This document shows positions 1-11,190 of a DNA stretch of 18,025 nucleotides, one piece after another. The stretch is from Macrocybe gigantea (taxonomy: Eukaryota > Basidiomycota > Agaricomycetes > Agaricales > Callistosporiaceae): contig SJRY01000157.1 in NCBI GenBank assembly GCA_011319805.1, positions 1 to 18,025 of the forward strand, read 5' to 3'. The notes under the pieces are model-generated. The model did not search any database. It was given only the letters and a program-made list of their open reading frames with translations, and was not told the origin of the DNA. Positions within the stretch are counted from its first letter, which is position 1, and each line of letters starts with the position of its first letter. The position numbers and the translations under genes were made by a program.

Positions 1-2738
1 TGACCATCTCCCAGAAAGCAGTCCCAACGTCAATAGAGAAGAACCGATGAAGGATACTGATCAGCGCGATCCATCTTGTCGAATGGTCGTCAATGGACTA
101 ACCAATAAAACCGGACTAGGACATTAGCATCCCTCACTCTAATCTACGCCAGAAAAGATCTCTGAACACACCTGCAAACGCACGAAGGGCATAGAACTCT
201 TCTCGCATGCCAATCAGAAGTGATGGGCTGAACGGCACGTCCAATAGAGCACTGTCGGACGCTCCAGTCGAGGCATCGACCTTGTCAGATCGGGGATATG
301 TTGCCCGGGAGGCTCCTTTTCGGTGAGTTTCCTCTGGTGTTGCCCGAAATTTTATATCCAGGTGTTAATGGGAGATTCAAATTTCAGGGCCAGAGTGGAG
401 AGCCCAGAAGGATGGGAGCCATCACAAGGTCTCCGCATCTGAACGACATAACGTGCCCTTGAACGACAGTTAGCGGAAATAGGGCATCTGTGCATGAGTC
501 ATCGCTCGCTGGAGGAGAAGTCCGGAGAGAAATGCAAGAAACAAGATTGAATGTGAGCATTGGAAATCTGTCTAAACGTCAGACGAATGAACAGTCGAAA
601 AGCAATATTAATCACTCATGCTACCTCGCGGTACCAATGTAACGATAGGTTAAACGCGACCAACCTTATACTACCATCAGAGGATTCAAGCCGTAATCAA
701 GTTGTCCGCGACTGATCCATTGGGTGATAGATGTGTGCTGGAATTATGGATGTTAGCAGGCCTGAAAACGGGCCTGGATGGAAGTGAAGGGACACACTAT
801 GTTGGATGGTGTAAGGGCCATGATCTTCATAGCGCTATTCTCCGCTATTCTGTCAAAGGCAGAGGAAGGGGCTCGGACCCCTACTTGATGTCCTAGTACA
901 TCAATCGGTGACCGTCTCTCGAGACATCCAGTCCAGCCTCCTGAATACTGTGCTGGGAATTGTTCGCGACGAAAATGGAGAGTTCAGGCCAAAAGGCTCC
1001 GCATCCCCTCAAATCCACGGCTACGTCGAGGCTTGCAAGCGCAGTGGCTACCAGACTGAGCAGGTCAAAATTTGAAATAGAAATTTCTGCTTGTTTGTGG
1101 TCTGCGTTTGTCACCTGTGTTGATTCACACCCTGCCGCTTTCTCGCCATTTTGCTCAGCTATCGCTCTGCTTGCCTTCTTCTTTCACAGCCTTTCACGGA
1201 ATCTGAAGCTCGAGGCCTGCTTCTTCTTGCTCTTCGACTTTGTTCGTCTCGTTCAAGCATCATGCTCGCAATCACGCAATTTAATGCGCAAACGGCCCGA
1301 GGACCAGGAACCTTTACTGCTGGACGGTTCCTGCAGAATCCGCACACAGAAAATGCACTTGCCAGTCGCACTGCTGGATCGGTGGGATTCATGCGCGCAT
1401 CCAAACGATGATCAGAAGATTTTCCCGGTGTAGCTGTCTGCCTATGCTTTTTCCAGTGGAGAGCGTGTCAGGGACTCCGAGGTCACTGTCGGTCAGGCAC
1501 TTGTAGGGACAGCCAGCTTTCAAATACAGATCGACTTGAAGAGACAACTAGGCACTTTTGGTGGACCAGACGTTGCAGAAAATTCATTTTATTGTCAAAG
1601 TCCCAGTCTCTTGGAATGAAGACATGTTGGTGACATGCATCAGGCAGAGGTGAGCTTCTTCAAAAATCTTCAGTCTTCGCATTTCTTTTCTTCTTTTCCC
1701 ATTGCTTCGATGGCCGATGTTCCGGCTTTACGGGCATTTCGAGGCCAGAGGCACTTCATCTAGCGGATGGAGGTCTTGGCCTCTAATTCCTTTATCCTTT
1801 GTCGTCATTACGGCCTCATAGTTGGTTTTCTGTCACTTGCAGCCTTCCTATGTCTTGACGCAGACTTTTCTTTTTTGATCAAACACATTGTTGATTCAGT
1901 TAGGTTGAAACTCGGTGGGATTGACGAGAGTTGCTGAACTCACGTCTCTTGTGACTTTTGTCACGCTACATAACGTCACAGGTGGTCCGAGCGTTCCTCG
2001 TGTAGAAGGTAACCCAGCGGCGAGGACTGGCCTAGGGAAATGTTGCTATCCAGCAGAAAGCCATCGAGAAGGAAATGCCGGAGTGAAGGTCCGCCCTTTG
2101 ACGCGGCGATGCGTCATTCTTCAGGCATAGTTCAAAGGGCGCTCTAGCCTGCAACCTCTCTGGAAAATGGAAACCTGACCTGTTCGCTGAGACGCGCCGT
2201 GCCTTCCCTTGGCGTTATTCTGCGAAAGTGTCGTCAATGACCTTGCCGTGTACCGATCGCCGCAATGAATAGCGGCGAAAAAAGCACCAGGCGCACTTGA
2301 ATTTTGTCTCGGGCCACCGAGATGGGGTCGCACCTTGTTTTGGGAGTTTGACATACAAGCATCGATTCCCGGGCGGTGCGGCCTTTTCGCAGATTCCTGG
2401 CAGCTTTTCACGGCCATCAAAAATCGGCCGCATCTCATTTGCTCGACCAATCTCGTCTGTCCATGGCCATCACCTAGAACACCTTCTCCCGCCCTGCTCT
2501 AAGAGACCGCTACACATGTTCTCTCCTCCGGAAGCAGGTAATGGAGGCCAAGTTTGTCTGTTTCGTTCAGAACGAGGGAAAGTGAAGATACTGTTGGGGC
2601 TGATAAGCGTTCGTGCCCTACTTTTTTTTTTCGGAGATCCTCCTGGAATTCAGTACCGATTTGGTGAAGTGTCCCCAACCAACGTGCCTCGATTCTTGGC
2701 CCTCTTCCCATAAAACACTGGCGCGGCGAGCTGTGATC
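1..2738. other. No supportable gene; intergenic sequence
   Basis: The six-frame reading gives only short overlapping open frames (for example 960-1433 on plus and 2121-2450 on minus). They mostly begin at non-ATG codons, have no family-like motif and no intron-flanked continuation. A GAGTCAT heptamer lies at 496-502. I see no tRNA, no long repeat and no transposon protein. The right end grades into the pyrimidine-rich promoter of the gene at 2900. Confidence 0.5.
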
Positions 2739-2836
2739 TTTTTTTCCCGCCCCCCAAGATCGTCTTTCTTTTGTTCTCTCTTCTAAGCCTCTTTCACACT
2801 CTTTTTTCTCTATTCCCTTAGCCTCAAACTGTTTAA
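2739..2836 (+). promoter_or_regulatory. Pyrimidine-rich core promoter of the 2900 gene
   Basis: From about 2739 the plus strand carries successive T and CT tracts (a T7 followed by CCCGCCCCCC, then TTTCTTTTGTTCTCTCTTC and a T6CTCT tract). CT-rich blocks just before a transcription start are typical of filamentous-fungal promoters. The block lies 60-160 nt before the first in-frame ATG of the small gene at 2900-3523. The assignment is by position and composition only. Confidence 0.4.
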
Positions 2837-2899
2837 TCGGCCTAATTTCTGTCCGAGCAATCTTTGCGATATCGTGTCCTTCGTGCATCACTAATTTTC

Positions 2900-3523
2900 A
2901 TGGCCTTCTATCCGAGACCCCTCCCATCCTTCACCTCCGTCATCCTATCAGCGCCAGAGTCGCTGGACATGCTCGATCATCGACGGCCCGCGAATGTTAA
3001 ACAAACACAAGGCCCATATAAAAGAGATCACGACCCGTTCATGGTAAGCCGGCGGCGCCGTGTTCGCTGTTCGAGCGCTCGACACCTTTTTACAGAAAAC
3101 GATCGATATGCGCGTCCATGACGAGGGCGACGTCCACAAATCAGACTTTGCACTCGTGTGTTGCTTGACCATCCTTTTCCGTACATCTGTCACTCATCGG
3201 AAGGACAGTCCGTCGCCGCAGACGAGGACGAGCTGGACTACACGGAATTCGTGCCCATTCGCAGCGCCGCACGAGTGAAAAACCGGGGACCCAAGAAAAG
3301 TGTGTCCTCAAGACACGCATCAGCGGACTGTTCTTGGTAAGTCTTCCCAAAGCCACCCCGCTTTCTCCTCATTTCTTTTTCTTCTTTTCGATCCTGCCGT
3401 CTTACTTCATACACACCTCCCTTCTCCCCTTTTTTTTCTTCTTTGCCCCCTTCTTTCCAGCGTCTCGTCACCAAACTGCGCTGCGGGCCTGGCAAACGCC
3501 GCGGTCGTCAGGCATTGGCGTGA
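2900..3523 (+). CDS. Small spliced hypothetical protein, acidic N-half and basic C-terminus (one frame break)
   Basis: I do not recognise the family. The model is join(2900..3043, 3096..3155, 3209..3336, 3461..3523). The introns are 52 nt (GTAAGC...TACAG), 53 nt (GTGTGT...GACAG) and 124 nt (GTAAGT, long pyrimidine tract, TTTCCAG). The middle of the protein carries an acidic stretch (SVAADEDELDYTEFVPIRSA) and the C-terminus is basic and Cys-containing (RLVTKLRCGPGKRRGRQALA, then TGA). Exon 3 changes frame once between about 3278 and 3298; one extra base in the A5 run at 3278-3282 keeps the frame open into exon 4. With that base the protein is 131 residues from the ATG at 2900, or 108 from the ATG at 2969, which has a better context (purine at -3). 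An even shorter form could begin at 3041, where ATG abuts the first intron. No signal peptide or membrane segment is evident. It is convergent with the transporter gene on its right. Intron 2 has the weakest donor. Existence of a gene is fairly likely; the start is uncertain. Confidence 0.55.
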
Positions 3524-4242
3524 GACGCGTCAAACAGGTGTTTCCTTCAGTCGATCTGTGACCATATATACGTGTATGGTGCCGTGAAATGGTGCCCTCT
3601 TTGTCCTTGGAATTTCCCTTTTTCGCCAAGGGCCAATGGCCGAATGGGTCCGGACTCTGCATGACAGGCCCATACCAACTCATAAATGCATTTCGTTCTT
3701 CCCCTGCTGGGGGCTTGCGTCCCCGTGTTCAACATCTTGCAACAGTACCATAGGATAATCTCTGTTTGTAGAGTCCTGCTTTTGATCTATCCACCAGCGG
3801 ACCAATCTTTGCTGCCAATCTTATGTGTAGTATACGTAGAATCGGCTTTCGTAGATAGAGCACACGTCTACTCAATTTCAATGACAATTAGATATCGTCC
3901 CTCAAGATGAGATCCTGAGGCTGATGACTGAATATGCACAATATATGCTACAGAAACGACTTCGTCGCAAAAAATTGACGTCGACAAGATAAAGCAGAAA
4001 CTTTAAGAGAAAAAATGACAGAAATATGAACAGTCTGCGGTGTAACTCTACTTTGCGACGAGCGAATGTCGTGATGCAAGTGCATACAGGAAAAAAATTA
4101 AAACAAGAATCCTTGACCTAGGCTGCGCCAACCCGATACCGTGAAAAATTGGCGTAAATAGACTACTCGAGCAGCGTTGGGAAAAAAATACATGGGCCAA
4201 GCTCGAATTCATAAACAACCAACAGAATAGCAGGATGACCGT
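3524..4242. other. Intergenic space between convergent genes
   Basis: This stretch should hold the 3' untranslated regions of the plus-strand small gene and the minus-strand transporter gene. It becomes A-rich on the plus strand after about 3950 (repeated AAAAAA runs). A near-palindrome CCATATATACGTGTATGG sits about 40 nt after the stop of the small gene. No open frame has a recognisable product. Confidence 0.5.
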
Positions 4243-7206
4243 CTAAAAGAATCCCGAACCAGGGAAGAACTGCGACCCGTCCGTCGCGTCCTCCTCGACG
4301 CTACTCCTGCGGCCTTCCAAACTACGGCGCGCCGGCGTCGACGGAAGCACCGGAGCCGGCAATGGAGGAGGCGCCTGCGCTTCAGGATCCACATCGTACG
4401 ATCCAAGAATAGACGCTGAGGCAACCTCCCTCCTCCGCTCTACTTCTCCACTCCTGCTCGACGATCGTGGCGCGGGAGGAGGCACAGGGACGATCGTGGC
4501 ATGGGGCACACCGATGGGACCGCCAAGGGCTGGGTTCGAGAGCCTCCGGGCAGAGGATGGTGGCTGAGGCTCCGGCTGGCGGATGGTCGGCTCTTCGTCG
4601 AGGTAGCTGTGCTTGAACGGGTCTAGATCATCTTCTTCTAGTATCGCTTTTGGCACGGGTGGGGCGGGGCTCTGGATGGTCCAGGATCACGAGGCGGCAA
4701 AGGCTGGCGCTCGACATGCCGCGACGCGACCATCGAGAGGGCAATATGCTGCTGCTGTTGTTGTTGTGGGTTCCGTGACGGTACGGTCGTTCCTGGGGAT
4801 ACATGCGATCTAGCATCCCGACTCGGCTGGGTTTGCGATGGAGCGCTTCCAGCAGTGCCTGCAGCCCGAGGTCTGCCCCGTACTCGAACTAATGTCAGGC
4901 TTTAGATCAGACTTCTTTCACGGTAGTATCGGCGAGCCAGCTTACAGTCGAAAACACCTCCTCTCTTCGCCGTTCACCTGTATCTTTGTCAATGCAGTAG
5001 CATATATACAGCGCGTCGGCACTATATTGGGAAATGACGGTTAACGACGCAAAATAAAATAAGATATGCTTGCACTTGCGTGTCTTTAACCAGTCCCACG
5101 CAAAAGAGGCCCACAAGACCTGTAACGCCGCCAGCCAGCATAGCAGCTCCAAGTGCATCATGAGGCGCATTTAAAGTATGCGCGACAAAGAGGTATGTCA
5201 TGAGCGCAAACGGGAACGTCAGCGTCAACGGAGTGATGGTGAGCATGGTCAACGGAGCTGTTGCGGCGAGAAAAATTACAAACGTAAGATTACGATCATG
5301 AAATGGATTGGAAAAGACACAAACGCTCTGCGAAAACCCTCTTCCCAAACCTACGCGATTTGCTTTCCACTGAGTTGGTGAGCGCTTTGGCGCGTCTCGC
5401 GCTGGGCATGAACGGATCACCTGTCAAGCCTGCATACACCAACGCGTGCTTGCTGAGTGCGGTGGTGGCTGCCTCGAGATATCCAACGAGCATCCGGATC
5501 CCAGTGACGATGAAAAATGCTTGCGCGGGTATGTACGGAGGTAGGCGTTGCAGCAACAAGATGAGAACAGAAAAGAGGCGGATAATGGTGAGTATGAGGG
5601 CAGAAAGCGCGACTGTGCCAAGAGAAGGACCAGTTGATCGTACGAGAGCCGCGTGTATAGTGTGCGTTGAGGTAGGCGGAGGCGGAGGTAAAGATGGACT
5701 GAGCGACGCTATGAACACCCGAAAGATACGAAAAGAAAAGTAAAACTTACTCTGCAAAATACCAAGCGCCGATGATACTCGCACACGTCATCCGAAGGAT
5801 ACCCCGCGCGACTGCCCAAGACCAAAGCCAGACACAGACAGATCCAGCAATCGCCCAATTTGCATAGCCATAAATATGCCACTCCAAAACGCTCTTGCCG
5901 GTTAGATAACCGAGAAGTAGGAGTCGGAATACGAGAGTAAGGAAAGGAATAGATGCGAGGAGCATGAGGAGGAGGATTGCAGGAGATAATGCAAGAAGGA
6001 ATGGATTTGCCATCAAAAGTTCTGTTGTGAGATTGAGGATTGACGAAGTGTTGTGAATGTCTCGAGGAAGATTGAGAAGTCGACGGCCTGTGAGTAGAGA
6101 TAATACCAGAGGAATGATTGCAAAAAGACGAAGACTAGGGGGAAAAGAGGTTATGAGCAAGTTATGAAGCCGGAATCCCAAGTGGAGCAAACTCACCCAA
6201 CGGTTTCTCCCCAAGTCGGTTCAATTCCCTCTTCCCACATAAAGCTGCCTATGAACGCCCATAGCGCAGAGATAAACAATGTTGCCGGGACGAAGACCGA
6301 AGTAGCAAACATGACGGGTTTGACAAATATCCGAAGGAGTAGTACGTGAGTATATGCGACGATAGCACTCAGAAACGTCAGGATTGTGAGCATTGGGATT
6401 GTATGTAGTAGAGTGGTGTACGGAAGGATGAGGCCTGGTCGTTTAGCGGGCTTGCGCGTCACGAAAAGCAGGAGAATAGAGAAGAAGACGCATATCAGAA
6501 CACCTGTACACCACAACGCGGTCCACATCGAATCATGATATTTTCGGCGGTGTTTCGGTGTGAATCTGGGGTCGGGGAGGGAAAAGACGTCAAGCGGCCT
6601 CGTCACGCCGTCTCTCGGCAGCAAAGACTGGGTGAGAGACAGAGATAAGGGTTCATTGCTGGTCGGAGGTATTGGAGGAGGAGGCTGAGGCGTAGGAGAG
6701 GGCGATGGGCGTCGGTCGACACGTATCTGTTCGGGGCTGAGCAGGTTAGCTGGCGGTTCATCCGAGTCCGAGGATCCGGCAGGCGACGGCGAGCGTTGTG
6801 GGCGCCAATGCGACACCCGCATCATGGGCGAAGCGAGATGCGCGAGCCAGCCTTTAGGGGAGCTGGGGCTCACAGAGCCACGGTCCGAGGCTATGAGCGG
6901 CGTCGACTGGGCAGCACGGACAGCCTGCGCGCCAAAGCCAGAGTCTTCGTCGAGGCGCAAATACGGATCGTCCTCATCCTCGTCGTGTCCGTCGCCGCGG
7001 GGGCGGGGACCACGCCTGCTCTCACCGCTCGTGCGGAGGTGCGGGTCGTCCAGGTCGTCCAAGTCGCTCTCATCCGCGCTGTGTCCTGCACGGGATCCGT
7101 CATCGGTGGTGAACGAGAAGAACATCGGCTGAGACGAGGAGAGGCTGGCGGTGCCATTTTGCCTGTTCAGAAACTGAGATGCGTAGGCCGCGAAGGACGT
7201 CGCCAT
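4243..7206 (-). CDS. PNS1: PNS1/CTL-family (SLC44-like) choline-transporter-like membrane protein, six exons, two C-terminal frame breaks
   Basis: This is a multi-pass membrane protein of the choline-transporter-like family (Pfam Choline_transpo type), expected at the plasma membrane. Family members are linked to choline transport, but yeast Pns1 has no proven substrate, so the function is inferred. Exons, written in coding order: 7206-6197, 6134-5751, 5698-5325, 5257-5080, 5021-4946, 4888-4243. Introns are 62, 52, 67, 58 and 57 nt. The ATG at 7206 opens MATSFAAYASQFLNRQ. About 220 residues of acidic, Ser/Pro-rich cytosolic tail follow, then helices at about 227-249, 262-290 and 298-322 and further hydrophobic blocks in exons 2-4. 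Family hallmarks are HALVYAGLTGDPFMPSARRA in exon 3 and ADALYICYCIDKDTGERR in exon 5. Intron 4 uses a GC donor. The last exon has a Q6 run and a disordered tail ending GSQFFPGSGFF. It needs one added base near 4795-4798 and another near 4661-4669; with both, the CDS is exactly 2670 nt (889 residues). Confidence 0.88.
5022..5079 (-). other. GC-AG intron (intron 4 of the PNS1-like gene)
   Basis: The 58-nt intron runs from GCAAGT to TATAG on the minus strand. The exon ends GACAC and the next begins TGCCGAC, giving the family sequence KDTADALYICYC only if the donor is GC. The nearby GT, four bases further on, would leave the frame wrong. GCAAGT is the normal consensus for GC donors, and a GTTAAC branch-point-like site lies before the acceptor. 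Confidence 0.8.
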
Positions 7207-7289
7207 ACGTGGAGCACGCTGTCGGGCGCGGAGGGAGGGGAGGGAACGATGTCGGCGTCCCCTGTATTGACCGTCCACACCAATTCAAG

Positions 7290-7313
7290 TCAGCGGAGTT
7301 CTCCCACTGGCAT
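7290..7313 (-). promoter_or_regulatory. Possible upstream ORF in the PNS1-like gene leader
   Basis: An ATG at 7313 opens a seven-residue reading frame (MPVGELR, then TGA) that ends 83 nt before the start codon of the transporter gene. It would act as a translational brake only if transcription starts further upstream, which cannot be seen here. The main ATG has G at +4 but a pyrimidine at -3. Confidence 0.25.
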
Positions 7314-9940
7314 GCGTCACCGTCCTTGGTCACGCCGAGTCACGACGCCGTGACGCCAAAGTTCTATAGGTCGACCGCCTGTATAAGAGAATCTCTGAAG
7401 AGACGAGTGAGTCCAGGGAACAAAGACATTCAAGTCACCGTTCCACAAGACGGACTAGCACGAACCGGGCTTGACTGCAAATTTCGGAACATGTCTCGCG
7501 ACTAAGAATCCGAACGACTCCATTAGTACCATTACGGACACAGGACAATAAACGACAGTCAATCACAATACAAACGACAACTTTTGTCGATTTTTGAGAC
7601 CCATGACCACCTCGACGCGTTTCGAGGCGTACACAAGAGGCCATGATTTCCAGTCAAGAAAGATTGTGTGGAATGGGCTGAAGTGCATCCACCGAAATCC
7701 TGACAAAAGAACGCCACCATTGTAGGGAGTAAAATAGAACATATTGATCATATTCTTTCGCCTTGAGAGGACCCGCCTGCTTGTCTGCAACTCATCAGCG
7801 GCAAACTGAAGATGACCGGCTCGTCCTTCCCCGAGGACTTAGTCGGTACACTCTATGTATAAGAACAATGGCAGAAACCGACCAGCCTAAAATAATCTGC
7901 GAGGTATTCAGCGCCCATTTGTATGACACTAGAATTGCGGTATCTCCAACCTCGATCGCGTCGGGGATGCCGATGTCAGATATGTCAGTGATATGTCAGC
8001 CGACCATTCAACAGGTCATGCCATGTTGATGTCGATATCTAACTCCACGATCGCACCTCGCGTGGCGACACTCCAATACCGAGGCCGCGTAAAAAAAAAA
8101 ATTGAAAATTGATTAAAAACAATCAAAACGACTTCATAATCAAAGCTTGCTCGTTTCAAACAATCCGGTACTAAGATGACACGACCCGACGAATGCTTGC
8201 ATGCGCCGACTCCAAATCACTGAATGACTCCGCTGCTGCCTGCAAAGTTCAAACGATCTCCAGAGATTCATAATCAATAGCCAACGATCAATGCATACAC
8301 TTAAATGCTAAACCAGAACGTCGGGCGCTCGTCTCAACTATGTTGCTAGCGACGCAGGGGCGCTGTCATACCAAATCAGGGAAAAAGAGATGCGTACCGA
8401 CCGCCGTCATTCCGTGCAAGGTGGAACCTGCCATGCCGAGGGCATGACAGATGAATCACAAGCACGGAAGACATACCGACATGGCCTCGCCGGAGCGACC
8501 GGGCGCTCGACGCCTCCGTTTCTATGCTATCGTGCGGCGTTTAGTAAGGCTTGTGAGTGGCATGGGGAACCCAGCCCAGCCGGTTCGGCTTAATGGAATC
8601 CACGCACTGCTGAGACCTACCCTGGGCCCAAACGAATGAATGCTCCAACACTGACAGAGTGATCCGCACAGTAATTGGAAAGCACATCAACCGTCAGAAG
8701 ACACGACTAAGAGGAAACCGCGACTTCTCTGTCTATGCTGCCAACATGGTCAGAGTGCCGACCCGGCGAGTCGGATGCATACCATACGCAATGCAGCGAC
8801 GCGTCGGAAACGGACCATTCCACGGACACGCGCAGATGATCTGGCGTACTGACCGTAGTCCCGCAGCTGCATTCCAGGCCAGTGCGTCGCTTTCGACAGC
8901 ATAAGCCCATTTGACACGTATGCACCGCGGCAGTCTCTTGCGCGCAGCACGCTCATGATCCCCTCTGCATAATAATGTATCTTCAACAAACTGCGTAAAT
9001 CCCATGCACGTCGATCGCGCCGCTGTGTCGTTATAATGACCAAGGCACAAAGACACGCCCGAGAGATCGTCCGCCGGCTGCAAACCGAGTCGAGCGCTGC
9101 GATGCGATCCCCGTACGCATCGTCCGATTTACCAGGGCAGAAGTGAACGACGACAGCAAGGGACGGTACAGAAACCGAGGAATTCGCTTCCGCAATGTTG
9201 CCGCCGCGTTTCACCGAAAAATTAAGGAGGAAATTGTCAAGAAAAATTATATCAGCGTTTCAGCCCACTCACCTAACCAACGCCCTTCAAAATCAGCAAA
9301 CATGAGGTGACTTCTCTCTGCTTTTTTTTTTGGGTAATGAAACGTGGAAAGACCAGTGGTAATAAAATGTGGCCCCTGATCCCACCCCACGGACGACTTG
9401 TTCGTGATGCCATGTGGCAGAGGATAAATTAGTTCTGTGGCAGTGTCCGAGACTTTGCCGGGCGTTTACGTTAGATATTTGACTCCCAACCCGATGGCAA
9501 ATACGCTCCGGCAGACCGGTTCGGTTGCACCGGTTCTCTTTTTTCCCGACTCTGAGTCATTTTTTTCTTATTCAACGTGTTCACGTCAGCCGATGACTCT
9601 CCTAAGCTCTCTGCTTTGTCCGCTGAGATTCGACAATCCCATGCCGACCCGGGTGCGTAAGCGTCTCTGATTATTTTTTTCCAATTCACATACCCCACAA
9701 CCCTAGTGGATTGCCGTTCAGACGTGATTCCGGATGACTCGTTCTTTTTTTTTTTATGAACAATAGCGCGTTCCGGGCTTCCGTGCCGTGTCGCTACGTG
9801 TTGCGCGGTGGTCCAAACTTGTGATTCTGAGCTACGCAAGGGATGCCATCTCTGATTCACTGAACAGTGCTATCATCTATCGTCGTATGTATGAAGATGA
9901 CACATCCCAGAATAGACCGTGTGGGGGAGGTAAATTATTA
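7314..9940. other. Gene-poor stretch; promoter side of the PNS1-like gene
   Basis: Only short, overlapping frames occur (such as 8750-9214 on minus) with no family motif. The first few hundred bases should contain the transporter promoter. Features seen are three ATGTCAG copies at 7973-7999, an A/T-rich patch at 8090-8130 with a small perfect inverted repeat (TTGATT...AATCAA), and several T8-T10 runs between 9320 and 9760. Confidence 0.45.
7973..7999. repeat. Three closely spaced ATGTCAG heptamers
   Basis: ATGTCAG occurs at 7973-7979, 7982-7988 and 7993-7999, with spacings of 9 and 11 nt. It could be a degraded minisatellite or a cluster of protein-binding sites about one helical turn apart. 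It lies roughly 770 nt upstream of the start codon of the transporter-like gene. Confidence 0.5.
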
Positions 9941-11190
9941 ATGACGCTATGACATATGGAAAACATGGTACGGCAAATCCATCCAACCGTCTGTGCCAGC
10001 GTCATCCTGAGCTCCTGTGCAACTGGCAAACCAGAAGAGTCGCAGTCAGCAAAACGTCAGCACCCCCTCTCCCTCGCTCTTGTACACACGGTGAAAAACA
10101 AACTCCAAGCCCCACAATCGCCCCTGTCCCGACTGACTCGACTTTCACACCTTCCACCCTACCTTTCCTTTTTTTCCTTTCGGCATCGAGCAAGGCTTTT
10201 TCTGCGAGGTTCGAATTCCAAAGAAACCGTCCGCCACGGATCATCGTACTCCTGGCTCAGCTTGACTTGGCTGGCTCGGCCTCCGCATCCGTGTCCTGCC
10301 GCGCCCGCCACCCCAGCACGCACCTGATCACCCCAGCACCCCAAAAGAGATATCATGCAGAGCGCCTATCTGTCGATTTTGGTGCCTTGGCGATTACTGA
10401 CAATGCAGGTACTTCCGGTGGAACATGCTATAGATAGGCATCTGGTCACACCCCCACTCGCAATAGCATACCCTATAGTCCCTCTTATGCACGCCGATTT
10501 CCATTTGAGTTGTATAGGTATCAATTCAGTGCGACTTTGCAAACTATGAAGGGGCACTTGGATTTCATGCATCAGAAACATCAAGAGATAGGAACGATGG
10601 CAGGACATCGTGCCATCTAGTCTTTGCTTTTCCTAGGATAAGGCTCTTTCTCTTGTCTCTCGCACGTTTCGGACTGAATCCAACCTCATCCGAACAGTAC
10701 CTATACATCAAAACAACGTACGTACCTGCGGTCAAGGGCGCCAACGTTCGCTCTCTGACACGAGTGTATATATATAGTCGTTCGATCCCGAGGATATGGT
10801 GTCGCACCGACCATTTTTTCCCATCACAGCCTTGGACTTTGCCTTTTCGCCTTGCGTTGCATTCATTTTCGCAGAGCTATCAGAAAGGTTAGGGTGCCAC
10901 TCGTTGCGATGCGCACGTCCTTTGCCTTTCGCAGAAAGTGAACCAGGGTATGGACGGATGGCTCGTCGGCAGACGAACCACGACATGCCGCACGCTTCCA
11001 TTAGCCCCCAAAGCCCGATGTCACCGCGTACAAAGAAAGAAAGACACAGGAGAAAGGAACAAAGGAGGGTGCTTCTCGCCCATTGCCTCCGGGCCAGTAT
11101 GGAAGACGACGAGTGAACCACTCTTCTGCCGGGGATCAGAAAACTCCCCTCGCTCGATTCCCCGTCTCCAACGGGCGCCTCTGTCACTAT
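9941..11190. other. Intergenic, with promoter-like pyrimidine tract and a 64-codon ORF of doubtful status
   Basis: At about 10150-10190 the plus strand has a CT-rich tract resembling a fungal promoter. About 170 nt later an ATG at 10355 opens a 64-codon frame (MQSAYLSILVPWRLLTMQ...) ending at 10549. A GTACTT directly after codon 18 could be a donor, but I found no convincing continuation. A TATATATA tract lies near 10768. No product can be named. Confidence 0.3.

Noticed and set aside
2297..2713. 138-codon plus-strand open frame
   Set aside because: It begins at TTG and has no family features or coding-like third positions. It overlaps an equally open minus-strand frame and runs into the promoter of the 2900 gene.
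3563..3580. CCATATATACGTGTATGG near-palindrome after the small gene
   Set aside because: It is imperfect, with a loop too tight for a strong hairpin, and A/T-rich palindromes are common in fungal 3' regions. No terminator role can be claimed.
7206..7278. Upstream extension of the PNS1-like frame to 7278
   Set aside because: The extension begins at GTG, which is not expected to start nuclear fungal translation. The first ATG, at 7206, gives the family-like N-terminus.
6796..7353. 185-codon plus-strand frame opposite the PNS1-like first exon
   Set aside because: It is the antisense shadow of the Ser/Pro/Asp-rich N-tail.
10205..10225. GGTTCGAATTCC resembling a tRNA T-arm
   Set aside because: The upstream sequence is a CT tract with no anticodon or D-arm, and no acceptor stem pairs, on either strand.
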